This document shows, in pieces, positions 1 through 12,232 of a stretch of 54,153 nt of DNA. The stretch comes from Gonium pectorale (Eukaryota > Chlorophyta > Chlorophyceae > Chlamydomonadales > Volvocaceae). The translations under genes were made by a program, and so were the position numbers. Every line of letters begins with the position of its first letter. Position 1 is the first letter of the stretch. A model generated the notes under the pieces. It saw nothing but the letters and a program-made list of their open reading frames with translations. It did no database searches and was not told the origin of the DNA. The stretch covers positions 410,150-464,302 of the forward strand of contig LSYV01000043.1 of assembly GCA_001584585.1 (NCBI GenBank). The letters run 5' to 3'.

Positions 1-40
1 CTTCTTCCGTTTCAATTCGCACTCAACTCGCAACACCATC

Positions 41-439
41 ATGGCTGGCCGTGGCAAGGGCAAGACCGCCGGCAAGAAGGCCGTGAGCCGCAGCTCCAAG
101 GCGGGCCTGCAGTTCCCCGTGGGCCGCATCGCTCGCTACCTGAAGAAGGGCAAGTACGCCGAGCGCATCGGCGCCGGTGCGCCCGTGTACCTGGCCGCCG
201 TGCTCGAGTACCTGACCGCTGAGGTGCTGGAGCTGGCAGGCAACGCGGCTCGCGACAACAAGAAGAACCGCATCGTCCCCCGCCACATCCAGCTGGCCAT
301 CCGCAACGACGAGGAGCTAGGCAAGCTGCTGGGCGAGGTGACCATCGCGTCCGGCGGCGTGCTGCCCAACATCCACGCCGTGCTGCTGCCCAAGAAGTCC
401 AAGGGCGGCAAGGCCGAGGACGGCTCGGCCGCCGTCTAA
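41..439 (+). CDS. Histone H2A (replication-dependent, intronless)
   Basis: Core nucleosomal histone that pairs with H2B to package nuclear DNA. The 132-residue single-exon ORF begins [18 protein letters not shown] and has the whole H2A fold: [10 protein letters not shown] at the start of the fold, [20 protein letters not shown] through alpha-2, and the docking-domain region [15 protein letters not shown]. The length fits green-algal H2A (about 130 aa). The C-terminus ([13 protein letters not shown]) lacks an SQ-E/D motif, so this is canonical H2A rather than H2A.X. The lack of introns and the 3' stem-loop at 480-495 mark it as an S-phase-type histone gene. Only 40 bases of 5' sequence are in the window, so its promoter, and any divergent H2B partner, lie outside. 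Confidence 0.97.
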   Translation: MAGRGKGKTAGKKAVSRSSKAGLQFPVGRIARYLKKGKYAERIGAGAPVYLAAVLEYLTAEVLELAGNAARDNKKNRIVPRHIQLAIRNDEELGKLLGEVTIASGGVLPNIHAVLLPKKSKGGKAEDGSAAV

Positions 440-479
440 GGCGTGCGGAGGCATGCAGCCCTCAACCTTCCAACTACCC

Positions 480-495
480 GGTGTTTTTCAACACC
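480..495 (+). terminator. Histone mRNA 3' stem-loop
   Basis: A perfect 6-bp stem with a 4-nt loop (GGTGTT-TTTC-AACACC) sits 41 bases after the H2A stop codon. Position and shape fit the conserved 3'-processing hairpin of replication-dependent histone mRNAs, which in volvocine algae usually replaces the poly(A) signal. Confidence 0.85.
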
Positions 496-929
496 ACCTT
501 ATCATGGAAGTTAGGGACTGGGGGTTTCGCTGGTTAGGCAGTCTCACAATGGGAAGAGGATCGCAATCCCATACGAGGGGGGTTCCGCATGGTTTGCCGT
601 CTTACCCGTCTGTCCGCAGTCGCTCGGGTTGGGTCTGTGCTTCGAGGTTTGGGTCGTGTTTGAATCCGCATGCTGAAACAACCACTCGTTCTGGGTTGGG
701 TTCACCCGTCCACGAATTGATTAGCTACTGCAGTCAACCTCGACAGCCATACTTCCGGAAGGGAATTGCAAGGAGGAAGTTGGCCGCTTGCCCGCCCGAA
801 ACGCTCTTTTTCGCAGATAGTCGTCCTTTTCGATGCGTTGATGTTTTGTTACCGGGAACACAGCCCTTTCTGGGCCCTCAACCTGCATCCACCTGCCAAT
901 TGAGGCAGGCCCGTGTCGGGTCGCGCTCC
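496..929. other. Spacer and probable 5' UTR/promoter between H2A and the F-box gene
   Basis: No recognisable gene. The frame of the F-box gene is open upstream through this stretch, but the translation (many isolated Ser, Arg and Pro residues) resembles no domain. It is more likely promoter and 5' UTR than coding. The first ATG followed by a credible protein is at 930. Confidence 0.5.
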
Positions 930-3900
930 ATGCGCAGCAGTGAATTAGGCTGGTCGTCGCTCCAGCGGATGTCCCACCTTGACACTGACGGCGAAGACGT
1001 CCTTGGCGATGGCCACCCCCAGGACTCATCCATGTTACTGCTGCTTCCCAAGGAGCTGCTCGCCCTTATACTGGGTCGCTTTTCATGGCGGGACCTCCTG
1101 CGCGCGGCCGCAACCTGCCGTCAGCTCCACGAGGTTGCCTTGACGGCCGCACCTGTGGCCTGTGCCCAGCCCTTGCATGGCCCGCCGGGGTCAGCAGATG
1201 GGGTCGCGTCCAGTCGGGGCCTCACCGCCCTCCGTACGCCGCCCGCAGCGCTACCGTCCTTGCCATCCTCAGCGGGCCTCGGCCTCCTGTGCCGCCTGCG
1301 GCGGCTGACCCTTGTCCAGCTGGGCCCCCCGCCCGCACACGCCACCGCCGCCGCCATCGGCATAGCTACCGCTGTTGCAACAACCTCCAACGGCGGGGGC
1401 GGAGCTGCGAGAACGGGCTGTGGAGTTGGGCTTGGGCCCGGGCCTGGGGTCGAGGTCGGAAGTATGAGAATGGATGAAGCTGCGGCGGCGGAGGCGGCTG
1501 TACGGCAGCTGAATGGATGGGTCGACCACATCGCGACAGTGCCGGCCCCGCCCGTGCAGCAGCCGTCCCTGCCGTCAGCGTCGCCGCAGCTGGGCGCTTT
1601 CCCGCCGAGCGGATCTGGAGGCGCCGCCTCCAGAACGACAGTGCCGCCCACGGCGCTGCAGCCGGTGCCACGCTTTGCGTTTGCAGCGCTGGAGAGCCTG
1701 GAACTTCGGTTGGATGTGCCGGCCGACCTGGCCGCCCGGCTGCTGCGGCTGTGCCCCCGCCTCACCGCGCTGACGGCGCACTGCCTCCAGGGAGGGTGCC
1801 ACTCGGGGCAGGGCGGGCCCGCCGTGGGCGCTGCTGGAGTGGGGGCCGCGGATGAAGAGGGCGGAGAGGGAGAGGACGAAGGGGAAGAGGGGGAGGGGGA
1901 GGAGGAAGGTGAAGAGGGGAGCAACGGGGAGGAGCAGGAGGAGGTAGACATAGGTGTCGGCGGGGGCTGGGGCAATGGCGGGCAGGGTGATGGCGGCACG
2001 GACTACGATGACGCGTCAGCGGCGGAACAGAAGGAGGACGATGCGGGGGAGGAGGTGGTGGGGGAGCAAGGGGGGGAGGGATGGAGCGGAACTGCACGTG
2101 GGGAGGGGCGGCGGCGGCCGCCGCAGTGCCGACAGTGGCAGCAGCTCCCTCACTCGCAGCGCGATCTGTTCGGTCGGCTGGCGACCCTCCACCGTCTCGG
2201 CCTCTCCTGCCCCGCCTGCCTGCGCAACTTCTTCACCGCTGCCGCCGCCGCGCGGCTGCCCCTGCCGCAACTACGCACCCTAGCCGCCGCGCAGGCGGCG
2301 GCGCCGCCGCCACCACTGCCAGCGTCACACCGCGGCGGCGCTGGCAGTACCTGCGCTCTGGTTGGAGCGTTGGTAGCCGCGAGGATGCTGGCGGAGGCAC
2401 GCGGTCCGCCCGCAGCAGTCGCCGCGGAGTCGCCGCTGCCGCCTCCGCCGCTGCCGTCGCTGCTGCACCTGACGGCGCTTGAGCTGACGGGTCTGCGCAA
2501 CATCGCCCCTCCGCTGGCGCGCGCCGCGTTGCCGCCGCTGGGCGTCCTGCTCCCTCTCCCTGCGCGACGTCTCGCCCTCGCCCCACCACCCCGGCTGCTG
2601 GGCGTGGCTGGGCCAGCTCACCCGCCTCACGCGGCTGTCGCTGTCCGGTAAGAACCCCCGGGCCCTGCAGCCCGCACTCCTCACCCGCCACTCTCCTCCC
2701 CATCCCTTGGCCCCCTCCATCCACGCCCGCCCCGGCCTGATGCACGTGTTGATGTATAGTGTATAAGGGTTTAGGGTTTGGGTTGTGTTTGCTGTGCGTG
2801 TTTGCACGTGCTCTCCGGTCCCCAGCATGTGCCCTCATCGCCCTCGCGAGCAGTATCCCTCCGTATCCGCGTCCCGGCCGGCGGCCCCCTCTCGCCAGTC
2901 TCGTGCTCCCTGCCCGCTCTCTCCGCCTGCCTCTCCCCTTTTCCCTGCCTCAGTCGCCCGGCCCAACTCGTACCACTCCCCCCGCCTTCCTCCTCTCCCT
3001 CCATGCTGCGCAGGCGACTGCCCGCTCACGCCCGCCCGCCTCGGCCTCGCCCACCCCTCGCTGTCCCTCCTCAAGAGACTGGTGGAGCTGGATGCGCCCG
3101 CCTGGGGCTTCCCACGGGAGGCTCCCGCCAACCTCGCCCACCTGACGAGACTGACGCTGCTGACGGCTGCCGCTGCCAGCCCCCTGCCGTACGTAGTACC
3201 GGTAGCGCTGCCCTCCATACAGGTTTTCCGTACGGCGGCAGGCTTCCTCGGCGGCGCTCCCCCCGTCGGCGGTCACCTGGCGGCGCTGCTGCCGAACTGT
3301 ACGGAGCTGAGGGCGGTGGACGAGCTGACTGTGGCGGCGCCGCCGCTGGGTGCCAGCGGCGCCGCTGGCGGAATGCCGTTGTTCATGGGTGGCGGCGGAG
3401 GCGGCGCCGGGTGCCGCCGGGTGCCGGCGCCGCCGCCAGGCCCAACCGCGGCCTCGGCCCGCAGCCGCGTGTCGTACGCCGTACTGCCATTGGACGTGCA
3501 TACTGTTATCCGGCTGGGCACGTACGGCAGGCTGACGCGGCTTGTGCTGGTGGGCGGGCCAGCGGGGGCGCTAATGGAGCTAACGGCGCCACTGCGTGGT
3601 AGGTGGTGTATGGAAGGGAACGGATGGATGGGTGGTGTACGGGAGGGTGTATGGCGACGAAGTCAGGAACGGTGGAATGTTGGAGCTCATGTAAGTGCCG
3701 CGCATTACAACGTTGGGAGAATGGGGTCTGACGAGCCGCGTTGAAACGTGGGGAGAACTGTGAGGGCGGGGCGAGGCAGCTGCGCTTTCACTTTCAACCG
3801 TCGCCCTCCCCCATCCCCATTCACACTGACGCCAGCCCCATGATGTGATTTGCATACGCGTGTGGATTGGGCACGAAGCGAATCCTTTTGACGGATCCGG

Positions 3901-5325
3901 TGACGGCCTTCCCGGGCTTGAAGGCTCGTCACCACGAAGGCCCTAATCTCTACCCTAAATCCTATTATTCTACTTTCCCGATTCCTCCATGAACCCGCCC
4001 GGCGCGTCCTGCGTTTCCCTACTTGCTGCTCTGAAGGCCTGACGAGCCTCACGCTGCGGTGGGCGGTTCTTCCGGAAGGGACTGAACGCGACTACGAGCG
4101 GGACGAAGATGAAGAAAGTGATGACAGCACCGATGAAGGAACTAGAGAAGAGGACGACGACGAGGATGGCGTGGCGGTAGAGGAGGAGGAGGAGGAGGAA
4201 GTGATGAAGGAGGAGCATGCTGGCAATCATGACGACGACGGGGACGGGGACGGTGTCTCCGGTGGTGGCGGTAAGACACCGACCGGGGCCGACAGTGAGA
4301 AAGAGGCAGCGGCAGATGCAGCGCAGGCAGCGGGCGGCGGCGGAAGCAGGGCAGCGATGGTAGCGGGCACAGCGGGGTCGGGCGCGGGGCGTGTTCGCTT
4401 CCTGGAGCCCGCCCGGGATGGCGGCGGCGGCGGCACCCCCACGACTGCACACCCCGGCCCTCGTCCGCAGCCCCGCCCGCAGCCGCCTTCGGGCGCTTTG
4501 AAGGCAGCGGCGAGCGGTGTGCCCAAGGTCATGCCTTCGCCGGCGGGTTGCACCTCAGGGCTGCCCTCGCCACGCGCCTCGCTCACCCCCGGCATGCCAC
4601 GGCCATTTCCACCGGGTGTAACTGGCGGCGGCGACGACGGGGGCGGCGATGATAGTGATTGTGACAGTGACAGCAGCCACGGCAGCGGCAGTGGCGACTG
4701 CACAGGCGGAAGAGCGTCAGGCAGTGCCGGCGGCGGTGCCGCCGCCGCCAGCCTGGCGTGGGCTGTTCGCCTGGGGTCGCTACTGCCGGGCCTTTGTGAG
4801 CTGTCGCTGGAGCACGTGGAGGGATTGGATGGACCCGCGGGTCACGATGTGCTCGAGGTAGGCGGGCGGCTGGGGCGAGCCTGAGGCGGGGACCAGGAGT
4901 AACGGGGTTCGGTGCGCGCGTGTGCATTTTGGCAGGGAGGGAGGGAGGGAGGGTCGGGAGGAGGAGCGCGGATGTGTGCAACTGTGAGTCGGGCGAAACG
5001 CTGCATTTAGGGAGCCCCGACGCGACTGGCTCTGCCCTCCCTGCCACGTTTTTCTCAGGCAGCGGCGGCGGGCATGGCAGCGCTGCGGCGCCTGCGCCTG
5101 GCGGGCATGGCCGGAGTCAGCGCGGAGCGCCTGGGCCGCCTCGTGGCGCCGCGCCAGCGGAGCGCAGCAGCGGCGACGCCAAGCCCCCGCCGCGGCAGCG
5201 GTGGTGGGTGCGGGCTGCAGTCGCTGGCCCTCGAAGGCTGCAGCGGTGACAGCCAGGCGGCCTGCCAGGCGGCGGTGGTGGCGGCGGCGGCTGACGTGTG
5301 GGTGGAGCTGTCGTGGACCCCCTAA
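930..5325 (+). CDS. F-box / leucine-rich repeat protein, 4 exons, with an apparent frameshift
   Basis: Probable substrate-recognition subunit of an SCF-type ubiquitin ligase. Exons inferred: 930-2647, 3014-3598, 4037-4857 and 5059-5325 (stop). Introns are GT-AG and the phases match. The F-box follows the start: LPKELLALILGRFSWRDLL then ATCRQLHEVAL, roughly residues 38-70, with alternative starts at 969 and 1032. Leucine-rich stretches follow: LCRLRRLTLVQL, FAALESLELRLDV, LRLCPRLTALTAHC, LLHLTALELTGL, and later LTSLTLRW and LRRLRLAGM. Acidic low-complexity inserts (Glu/Gly-rich near 1850-2080; Glu/Asp-rich near 4080-4260) and Ala/Gly/Pro-rich linkers interrupt the repeats, as is common in volvocine proteins. 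The frame must shift +1 near 2541 to keep the LRR signature (LGQLTRLTRLSLSG) before the first donor. That is either an assembly indel, an unrecognised splice, or a broken gene. The F-box call is firm; the target is unknown. Confidence 0.75.
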
Positions 5326-6080
5326 GCGGCCGCTGGTTCGGGCTGGGCTCCCGGGTGGATCGCTGCGGGGCTGGTCCTCGCGAGTGGGTCCAGGGGCGGG
5401 GCGATGTGCCGTATCGTATCAATCATGAGCATGAACGCTGGTTTTTTTCCCTGGGAGGGGGTTACAGGTGGAGAGGTACGAAGGGCGCAGACATCGGGAG
5501 GGACAGATAGCGGTTCCGTGCCGAGAACCAAAACCGAACCCTGCCCTAACTACAGCGCACCACGGCAGCTAAGGGTTGAAGCTAGGTTGCGATGGATGGT
5601 CGTCATACGCGTAGGGAAGTCGCGGGAGGGCCCGTCGGCTCGTATCCTTCGCCCGCCATGCCTTGGGGAGGGTGGGGGGACGCCGCGCCTTCGGGTGTGA
5701 ATGTCCGCAGAGACGGCTTGCTTACTGTTTTACGACTTCAGGGGAGGCTGCGGGTGAGGACACGGTCTTCTAGCGCGGGACTTCTGTTCTGCTGTCTTGA
5801 CATACGCTCTGGCTGCCCGGCTATCCTGTCCGTGCAAGGCTTCATGCTCTTGAGACGAAGCAGTGTGTATATGGCCGAAAGGGCCCGCGCGCGCGGTACC
5901 CCGACAGAGTCGTGGCCGCACAGCACGACACGAATGCTGTTGTCATCACCGCTGCCGGGAAGTGCAGATGAGGTCGACGCCACGTCATGTTTGGTTGCGC
6001 CGCAGACCGACGCGTTTCACGCCGGGCATGATGACCGTGTTCGTGCCGCGATGACGTGTGCTACCATGGTTGCTTGAGGA

Positions 6081-6138
6081 ACCCATATGGACTTCCCAGC
6101 TTTGACGGTACCCATATGCACTTCCCAGCTTTGACGGG
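6081..6138. repeat. Two-copy 29-bp tandem duplication
   Basis: Two adjacent 29-bp units, 6081-6109 and 6110-6138, share the core ACTTCCCAGCTTTGACGG behind ACCCATATG and differ by two bases. Each carries a CATATG. Function unknown. Confidence 0.85.
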
Positions 6139-6293
6139 TGCATGCAACTGATTGCGAAACCGCACAAGTTTACTTCAGGAATCCGCCAATTGTTCCGCAC
6201 GCTCGGGCAGCTGGTTCCCTCGGTTCCCCAGCTGAAGCGTCTCATGCTACCCGAAAACTGAAGACAGACGTGTCATGCAACCGTAGCGCTCTT

Positions 6294-6298
6294 TTACA
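6294..6298 (-). promoter_or_regulatory. Candidate poly(A) signal (TGTAA) for FNR
   Basis: TGTAA on the minus strand about 560 nt past the FNR stop. TGTAA is the usual poly(A) signal of Chlamydomonas nuclear genes. A 5-mer alone is weak evidence. Confidence 0.35.
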
Positions 6299-6856
6299 TG
6301 TATGCAGTGCCCAACCGCGAGAGGGAGGGAAAGCCATACGTCCAGACATACAAAGCGGCATGGAAGCCGAAAACCTCTCACACTCTCGTGTCAGCGTACA
6401 GTTTAACCGTACAAACATGATCGCACTAACAACCTGAGGCGCAAACACACTCGTCCAAAATTGACATGGGGCGGGGCCAGAGCCCCGGCTTTTTGTACAT
6501 CTCTTCCGCCCGAGAGCCAGGGGTGGAACAAGCGCGGTCCGAAGAGTGACAATACGCGTCTGCCCCAAAGCTTGTGGCGGCCAGGTCCAGCTGTCAGCCA
6601 GGTCACTGCGTTGCCGCAGCGCAGCTGTACAAGCGCCAGAAGCTCGCCGCGGCCGCCAGGAGAGCCGAGGACACCACGTCAGCTGGTGACGCGTGAGCAG
6701 AGCCGGGCAGCCTTCAAGCCCCCAACCATCCCGTAGAGAGATGGTCCACGTAGCAGCCGCTGCAGCCCCGGAGAGACTGCCTCAACTATGGTCCAGAATA
6801 GCACCGAAGTAGGCAGGTCCCCTCCAAGGCTCTGCCCTAAACGACCCATGCGCCGC

Positions 6857-9221
6857 TTAGTAGACCTCCACGTGCCACTGGTTCTTGTGCTTCAGGCCCT
6901 CAACCCACTCCTCGTAGTTGAGGCCCTTGGACTTGGCCACGCGCTCAAGCATCTCCTGCAGGACATCGAACAGCCCCAGCAAGGGAGGGGATGAGTTCGC
7001 AAGGTGGGGCGCTCCGCAAGTTGCGCAACGATGCACAAGTTTCAAACCTTTTACATCCGTGCAGCGTGCCTTGCTTCGCGTGCTTTCGTTCAGACTGTGT
7101 GCAGTCAGACACTCAGAAAGCCACCTGCTTCATATCACCCCTGTCACACCCTGGCCGTCGACGGTCGCCGGTCGCACCTGGATGCCGGGCATCATGCCCT
7201 TCAGGCCGCAGAAGTACATGTGGGCACCGCCGTCCAGGAGGCCGAAGATCTCGTCAGCGTACTCCTCCACCTTGTCCTGTGAGGCGGGAGAAGCAACACG
7301 GTCCAACGAGGGCACCAGCGGGCAACGGTCAGGAAAACAGCGTGGACGCAGTGATGTGCTCGTATGCCATCTCGGTGCAGCTGGCGTGATAGGATGAACC
7401 GCATCGTTTGCGCACGGGACTGTCAAGACCGCTAATACGGATAAGAATTAATTATGTACTGGGCGATGTGGCCTGTCGTGGTAGGTACGCGTTGTCACCC
7501 AACAGCAAACAGCCGCCAAACGCGTCAACTGCCAACCGCACCTGGATGTACATCTTGCCGCCCTTGCGGTTCTTCTGCTCGCGCGACAGAGCGTAGTCAA
7601 CGCGGAACTGGCTGGGGTAGGCGGCAGCCAGGGCCTTCAGCTCCTCGTCGTAGAGCTTGGCGTCCGAGTTGGCCACACCCATGAAGAGCCAGAACAGGCC
7701 GCCGAACTTGTAGCTGGGCACGTTCTCCATGAAGCAGCGGCGCCAGAACGAGCGGAAGGGGGCAATGCCCGTGCCGGTGGCCACGCAGATGAGGGGAGCG
7801 TTGGCGTCAGCGGGCAGCAGCAGGACCTTGCCGGTGGGGCCTGCATGGCGCGGGAAGGGAGTAGAGACGGGTAAGTTGCAGCAATGCTCACTTGCCGCAC
7901 CCAGACACGCGAGCGCAATCCACAGGATTCGCGATGCAGCTACCGCTGGGGATGAGCGTGCGGGTGTGTGAAACACTGTCTGTAGGAGGGCAGCACTCAC
8001 AGATCATCGCCAATAGCGTCGTGCAAGCGCGCTACCGCTTGTTGCGCAACACAGCTTCACATTCCTTGGCGAGCGTGGGCTCTACTGGGTTAGCCCACAT
8101 GGCTGAAGGGATAAACCATCCACAGAAACACTCGGATTCCGTTATGCCATGCAACAGTTCAGTGCTCACTTCTCCTCGTGTCCCCATGTTTTTACAGAGG
8201 CTGGGCTTTACTGACGCTGTTTTGAACGCCCCTTGCTCACGTAACTTACCGGTCATCGCGATCTCAGTGCCGGGCTTGGCATCGCAGAGGAAGTTGGAGC
8301 AGATGCCCTTCTTGGCGGGGTCCTCCTTGCCAGTCTCGGGGTCAACGTACACGGCACGGCGAACGCACAGCGAGGCGGTCTTGCCATCGAAGTCATCGCC
8401 GTAGCGAGACGAGGCAATCGAGTAGAGGCGGGTGCCGTGGGGCACCTCCTTACCCTTGCTGTTGATCTTGGTGCCCTGTGCATATCAAACGACAAGGACT
8501 CAGGGGCCGTGACGGGTTGCATCAGGCCAAGAAGGAAGCGGATGGACATATGCAGGCAGAAACCCGGCGCGTCAGCTGTAGAACCCGGGTTAGCGGAAGC
8601 CCCCGTGCCCGGCCCCCTCTTACCGGGGGGATCACGCCGTAGGACTGGCCCTCCCAGAAGGGAATCTTGCCCTCGGTCTCGATGATGATGTGGCAGGTCT
8701 CACCGGTGGCCTTGGGGCCGGTGATCGTCTCCACCGAGCGGACCTTGGCCTTGAAAGGCGCCTTGTTGCCGTAGGTGTTCAGCGGCATCTGTTCGCAACC
8801 ATGATCAAGAACCGCTATTAGTTCGCGGCCATAGTTTTGCGACCCACAAGCTCCAGGCAACATCATGGCGCCGCCCCTGACCCGTCGCCGCGAACGCCCT
8901 CCTCACCTCGCCCTCCTCCAGCTGGGTGGGCACGGTCCTGTACAATATCAAGGGATGACAGAACGACGTAAGCTTGATTCAAGCTGTTCGCCATGCAAGC
9001 AACGCACAGCGACCCGGCCCCCACGCACCGCTTCGTCACATCAGTGGTCCAGGCCGTCGAGGCAGCAGCCACGGGGCGGAAGACGCGGCGGCCAGCCACG
9101 CGGGTGGCCTGCAAGTGAAGAGCAGCATCCTCTCACTCGCCCATCCTTGTCAGGAGCGACCGGCAAACTATAGGAACGATTCCAGCCTACTTACGGCGCA
9201 CTGAGCAGCGGGGGCACGCAT
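6857..9221 (-). CDS. FNR1: Chloroplast ferredoxin-NADP(+) reductase, 8 exons
   Basis: Transfers electrons from reduced ferredoxin to NADP+ at the end of photosynthetic linear electron transport, on the stromal side of the thylakoid. Exons (minus): 9221-9195, 9108-9029, 8937-8907, 8788-8624, 8475-8250, 7840-7542, 7276-7178 and 6955-6857. They sum to 1026 nt, a 341-aa protein, with all phases consistent. Visible signatures: an N-terminal basic/Ala transit-like stretch ([16 protein letters not shown]), then [20 protein letters not shown]; the FAD site RLYSIASS (R117, Y119, S120) and CVRRAVYVD; the NADP site [17 protein letters not shown] (about 195-211); [13 protein letters not shown]; and the C-terminal EVY whose tyrosine stacks on the flavin. 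The length is close to Chlamydomonas FNR. The start is the first ATG in frame, but CCCGCAG just before it looks like a splice acceptor, so an upstream exon is possible. Confidence 0.95.
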
Positions 9222-12200
9222 GGTCTGCGGGCGGAAACAGAGCGCGGAGAGAGAAGTAGGTCAGCCAAGGAACGGTCGGTGGGGCTATAGTGCTAGATTG
9301 CTAGTGTGAACCTGCCTGCATGGTGATCGACGTTGGCCTCACGCGACAGCTACTGTATGTCACGGGGAAGAGCGGTGCTAGTGGGGCAGCACCGGCCCAA
9401 AAGTTCGGGCAGCACCGAAACCACCAGATAAGATGTCGTGGGTGGGGCCCCGGTCGGCCAAAGCAAAATGCGCGAGTATCAGCGCCAGTTTCCATTCTGC
9501 TGTTCGCCCATCACTGGCAGCCTTTGTTGCTGTCCTGTTGACTGAACCGTCCCTCGACATGCAATCCTGATGCGCTTTGCTATGGTCATAGCTGTAGAGA
9601 AGCATCAGCAACTCCGAAGGGGTTGGACTGTGCGGCTGGCGTCGCGGATTGTCAGAGGATGCTGCGAGCTGGCCAAGCGTGGTGTGTTGGGAACACGGAC
9701 TTCGTAGGGAAGGGATATTACCAGAAGGGGAGGGTGGGTGGATGGCTGGCATGCCTCAGGTGCGGTTTGTCGCTGGCGCATGTGAAACCCAACGTGCGAG
9801 GGGTTGGGGGTACTAAAGAATGGGAAACGGGTCGTGTCGCTGACACCGAATCGCATACTCAATCGTAGGAGTAAGGTCTTGGTGGAGTTGTAGACTAGCG
9901 AACACTGCTGTGGCGTAGCCTCAGAGGTTGTGGTCGCTGACAGATCGCTTACAAGTGAAGGGGAGGCGGAGGAGACACCACGCCCACCCGCCCAACCTAA
10001 CACGCGGACAAACTGGCACAGCACTGACACCGCGAGCGCGGGCCTGCCCAGGCCGCCCCCCCTAAAGGCACTGACCCGATCATTGCTTTGTACTGACCTA
10101 CAAGGCTGGCGGGCGGACGGCGGAGGCAGCAGAAGAAGTTAGTGATGGATGGTAGTGGAACATGCGGGGCAGGCAAGGCAAGGCAGGGGCAAAGCAGTTA
10201 CGCGCCATACCCAAAACTCGTTACCGCATAGCCATGGACAAGGAACAAGGTGGGAGGACAAAGCGCAAAGGAAAGGGGGGCCGTACGGGTGTACCACCGA
10301 TGTGGGCCACGGGTGGATAGTGTGCCATCGAGCTGGTTAGTGTGCAATGGAGCTGGCCGTGCGCAAACCGACAGGCGGTTCCCCACAACACGGCTGAGCC
10401 GGAGAGCCCCACGCGTCAGATGTTACAGATAACATTGGGAGTCACCAGGGTGCGCAGGGTGCGCAAAACAAAAACAAGTAGGCAGGGGAGGGAAGGTGAG
10501 TGTGTGAACGGGGATGGAGGAAAGAGTGCCGGGACAGCACAGGTGCAGGCCGTGCCCGGGAGGCTGTGTGAACGGCGAACCGGTGGTGCCGCCGCTGCTT
10601 GTGTGGGAACCATGGCTATGGGAAGGGGCCATCAGACCAACGCCGGGGCGGCGGCGGCTCCAGCGCCATCGCCAGCATGCGAGGCCTCCCGGTGCGTGGC
10701 TGCGGGGCTGAGCGGAGCTGGGGTGGGCCGGGCTGTGCTGTGCTGTGCTGTGCTGTGTGATGCTGCTGAGGAGCAGGTGGCAGGCCAAGTGGTGGCCGGG
10801 TGAGAAAGCACACTCCGAGTGTGAAGTCGTCACCGCCACCGCCCATGGCGGCGACTGACCGCCGCCTGCAAGCGGCCCGCGATGTCCTTGACTCCGATCT
10901 CCGCATCGTTGGGACATCAACGAGGGGTTGGGGGTGGAGGGTTGGAAGGTATTCTCTGTAGATAAGCCCTGGGGCGCATTCGTCTCCAGACCGTCGAAAC
11001 AACAGGCTGAGCGCTGAGGGTAGGGGGGGCATCGTCGCCACAGGCTTGACTGGGGGCGTGCACGGTGAGGCCATAACGTGCATGATAATATCCCCGTCGG
11101 GTTGGATTAGGTTCTAAGGCGCGTGTGGTCGAATGCGAGTGGGGTCGGCAGAGCGAAAGCGGACGACAGTGGCTGCTGCTTGTGGTATCTTGCCCCTGTC
11201 TGCGATGGCCTCGACACATTCTGTCTCGCCGCCAAGCGATAGTTCGGCGTTACGCAAAGGGAGGGCCCGTCTGCCCTGCAGTGTCGCCCGCCATGCCTTG
11301 CACCCGGCGCTCCACTGGAAACGTCACATGTTGAGGTGTATCTGACCGTACAGGTCGCCTAGATTTGCCTATCCCTGTCTATCTGTGTTCACGCAAGCCC
11401 AACCCGGTAGCCCCAGGGCTGAGGGCTGAGAGGCACTGGGCGATGCGCTGTGGGCGGCAGCCTGGGTCCGCAGCACTGCAGGAAGCTGATACAGGCAGCT
11501 CTTCAGACTCTTCGTTTAGAGCCCAAGTACCCCAGGGTGCTCCTAACCCTTGGGCCTAATTGAGCCATTGGCGGGCATGCCAAGGCCGGCTCCTCTCCTG
11601 CGCCTGTTTGCCTAGTTAACCGGTTATCAATACCCAGAACATCAGGGGACATCAAGCTATATCCATACTGCTGTCAAGACGCGGAGGACATACGTGCGGA
11701 CGAGCTGGTACGCGATACCTCAACTGCACCCCCACGCTAGAAGTGTTGTGAGTTTGTACGGAGGCAATCTGCATGGAACTCCACGTCATGGCTCCTCCCT
11801 CCGCAAAACCACATCTCAAGCCCCAGGCAAACACGCGTGCCCAACGTAACCCAACGGTACGGCTCCACGCATCAAGCCAGCTGTGCACCGTTGCAGGTAC
11901 GCATGGTCCAGTCCCAGGGATCCTCGCCATGGCAGCTTTCAAGGCGCGGCGAACCGGGGATGCCTCCCGCCATGTCCAGGGGTTATGTAGGCTCAAGGAC
12001 TGCCAGGACGACCGAGCACAGCACCCCGCAGTAAACGTCACATGCTCGCAGTTGTGCAGCAGCCTCGTACCGAGCCGACATGTCCCACTGAGTAACGGGC
12101 ATAATGCCACAGCTTCCCACCCTTTTGGGGTTTTCGCAGGCACCCAGCACCTTGGACCGTCGGCAGCCCTGCTACGGCCCTGCTACTTGCCCAGCTCTTG

Positions 12201-12232
12201 CGCCGAGCCACGTGGTTCTCATCACGGGAGGG
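9222..12232. other. Upstream/intergenic region, no gene recognised
   Basis: It starts with the FNR 5' flank, which must contain its promoter. ORFs here are short, overlap on both strands and resemble nothing I know. A (TGTGC)n microsatellite lies at about 10732-10757. The stretch looks like unique intergenic DNA with degenerate repeat material. Confidence 0.45.
10732..10757. repeat. Short TGTGC microsatellite
   Basis: Five or so tandem copies of the pentamer TGTGC run into related TGCTG units. It is a simple-sequence repeat with no coding role visible. Confidence 0.7.

Larger units (their letters stand above)
5326..6856. other. Intergenic region between the convergent F-box and FNR genes
   Basis: No convincing coding potential. 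It should hold both 3' UTRs. A TGTAA on the minus strand at 6298-6294 is a candidate poly(A) signal for FNR, and a 29-bp tandem duplication lies at 6081-6138. I saw no TGTAA on the plus strand soon after the F-box stop. Confidence 0.5.

Noticed and set aside
136..411. Long minus-strand ORFs under the H2A gene
   Set aside because: Mirror frames of a GC-rich conserved coding sequence; no independent features.
1121..1999. 292-codon minus-strand ORF under the F-box exon
   Set aside because: Pro/Ser/Ala low-complexity shadow of the plus-strand Gly/Glu/Ala-rich coding sequence.
4935..4960. GGGA run as a CRISPR-like or regulatory repeat
   Set aside because: Simple tetranucleotide microsatellite within an F-box gene intron; no spacers. 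No CRISPR array occurs anywhere in the window.
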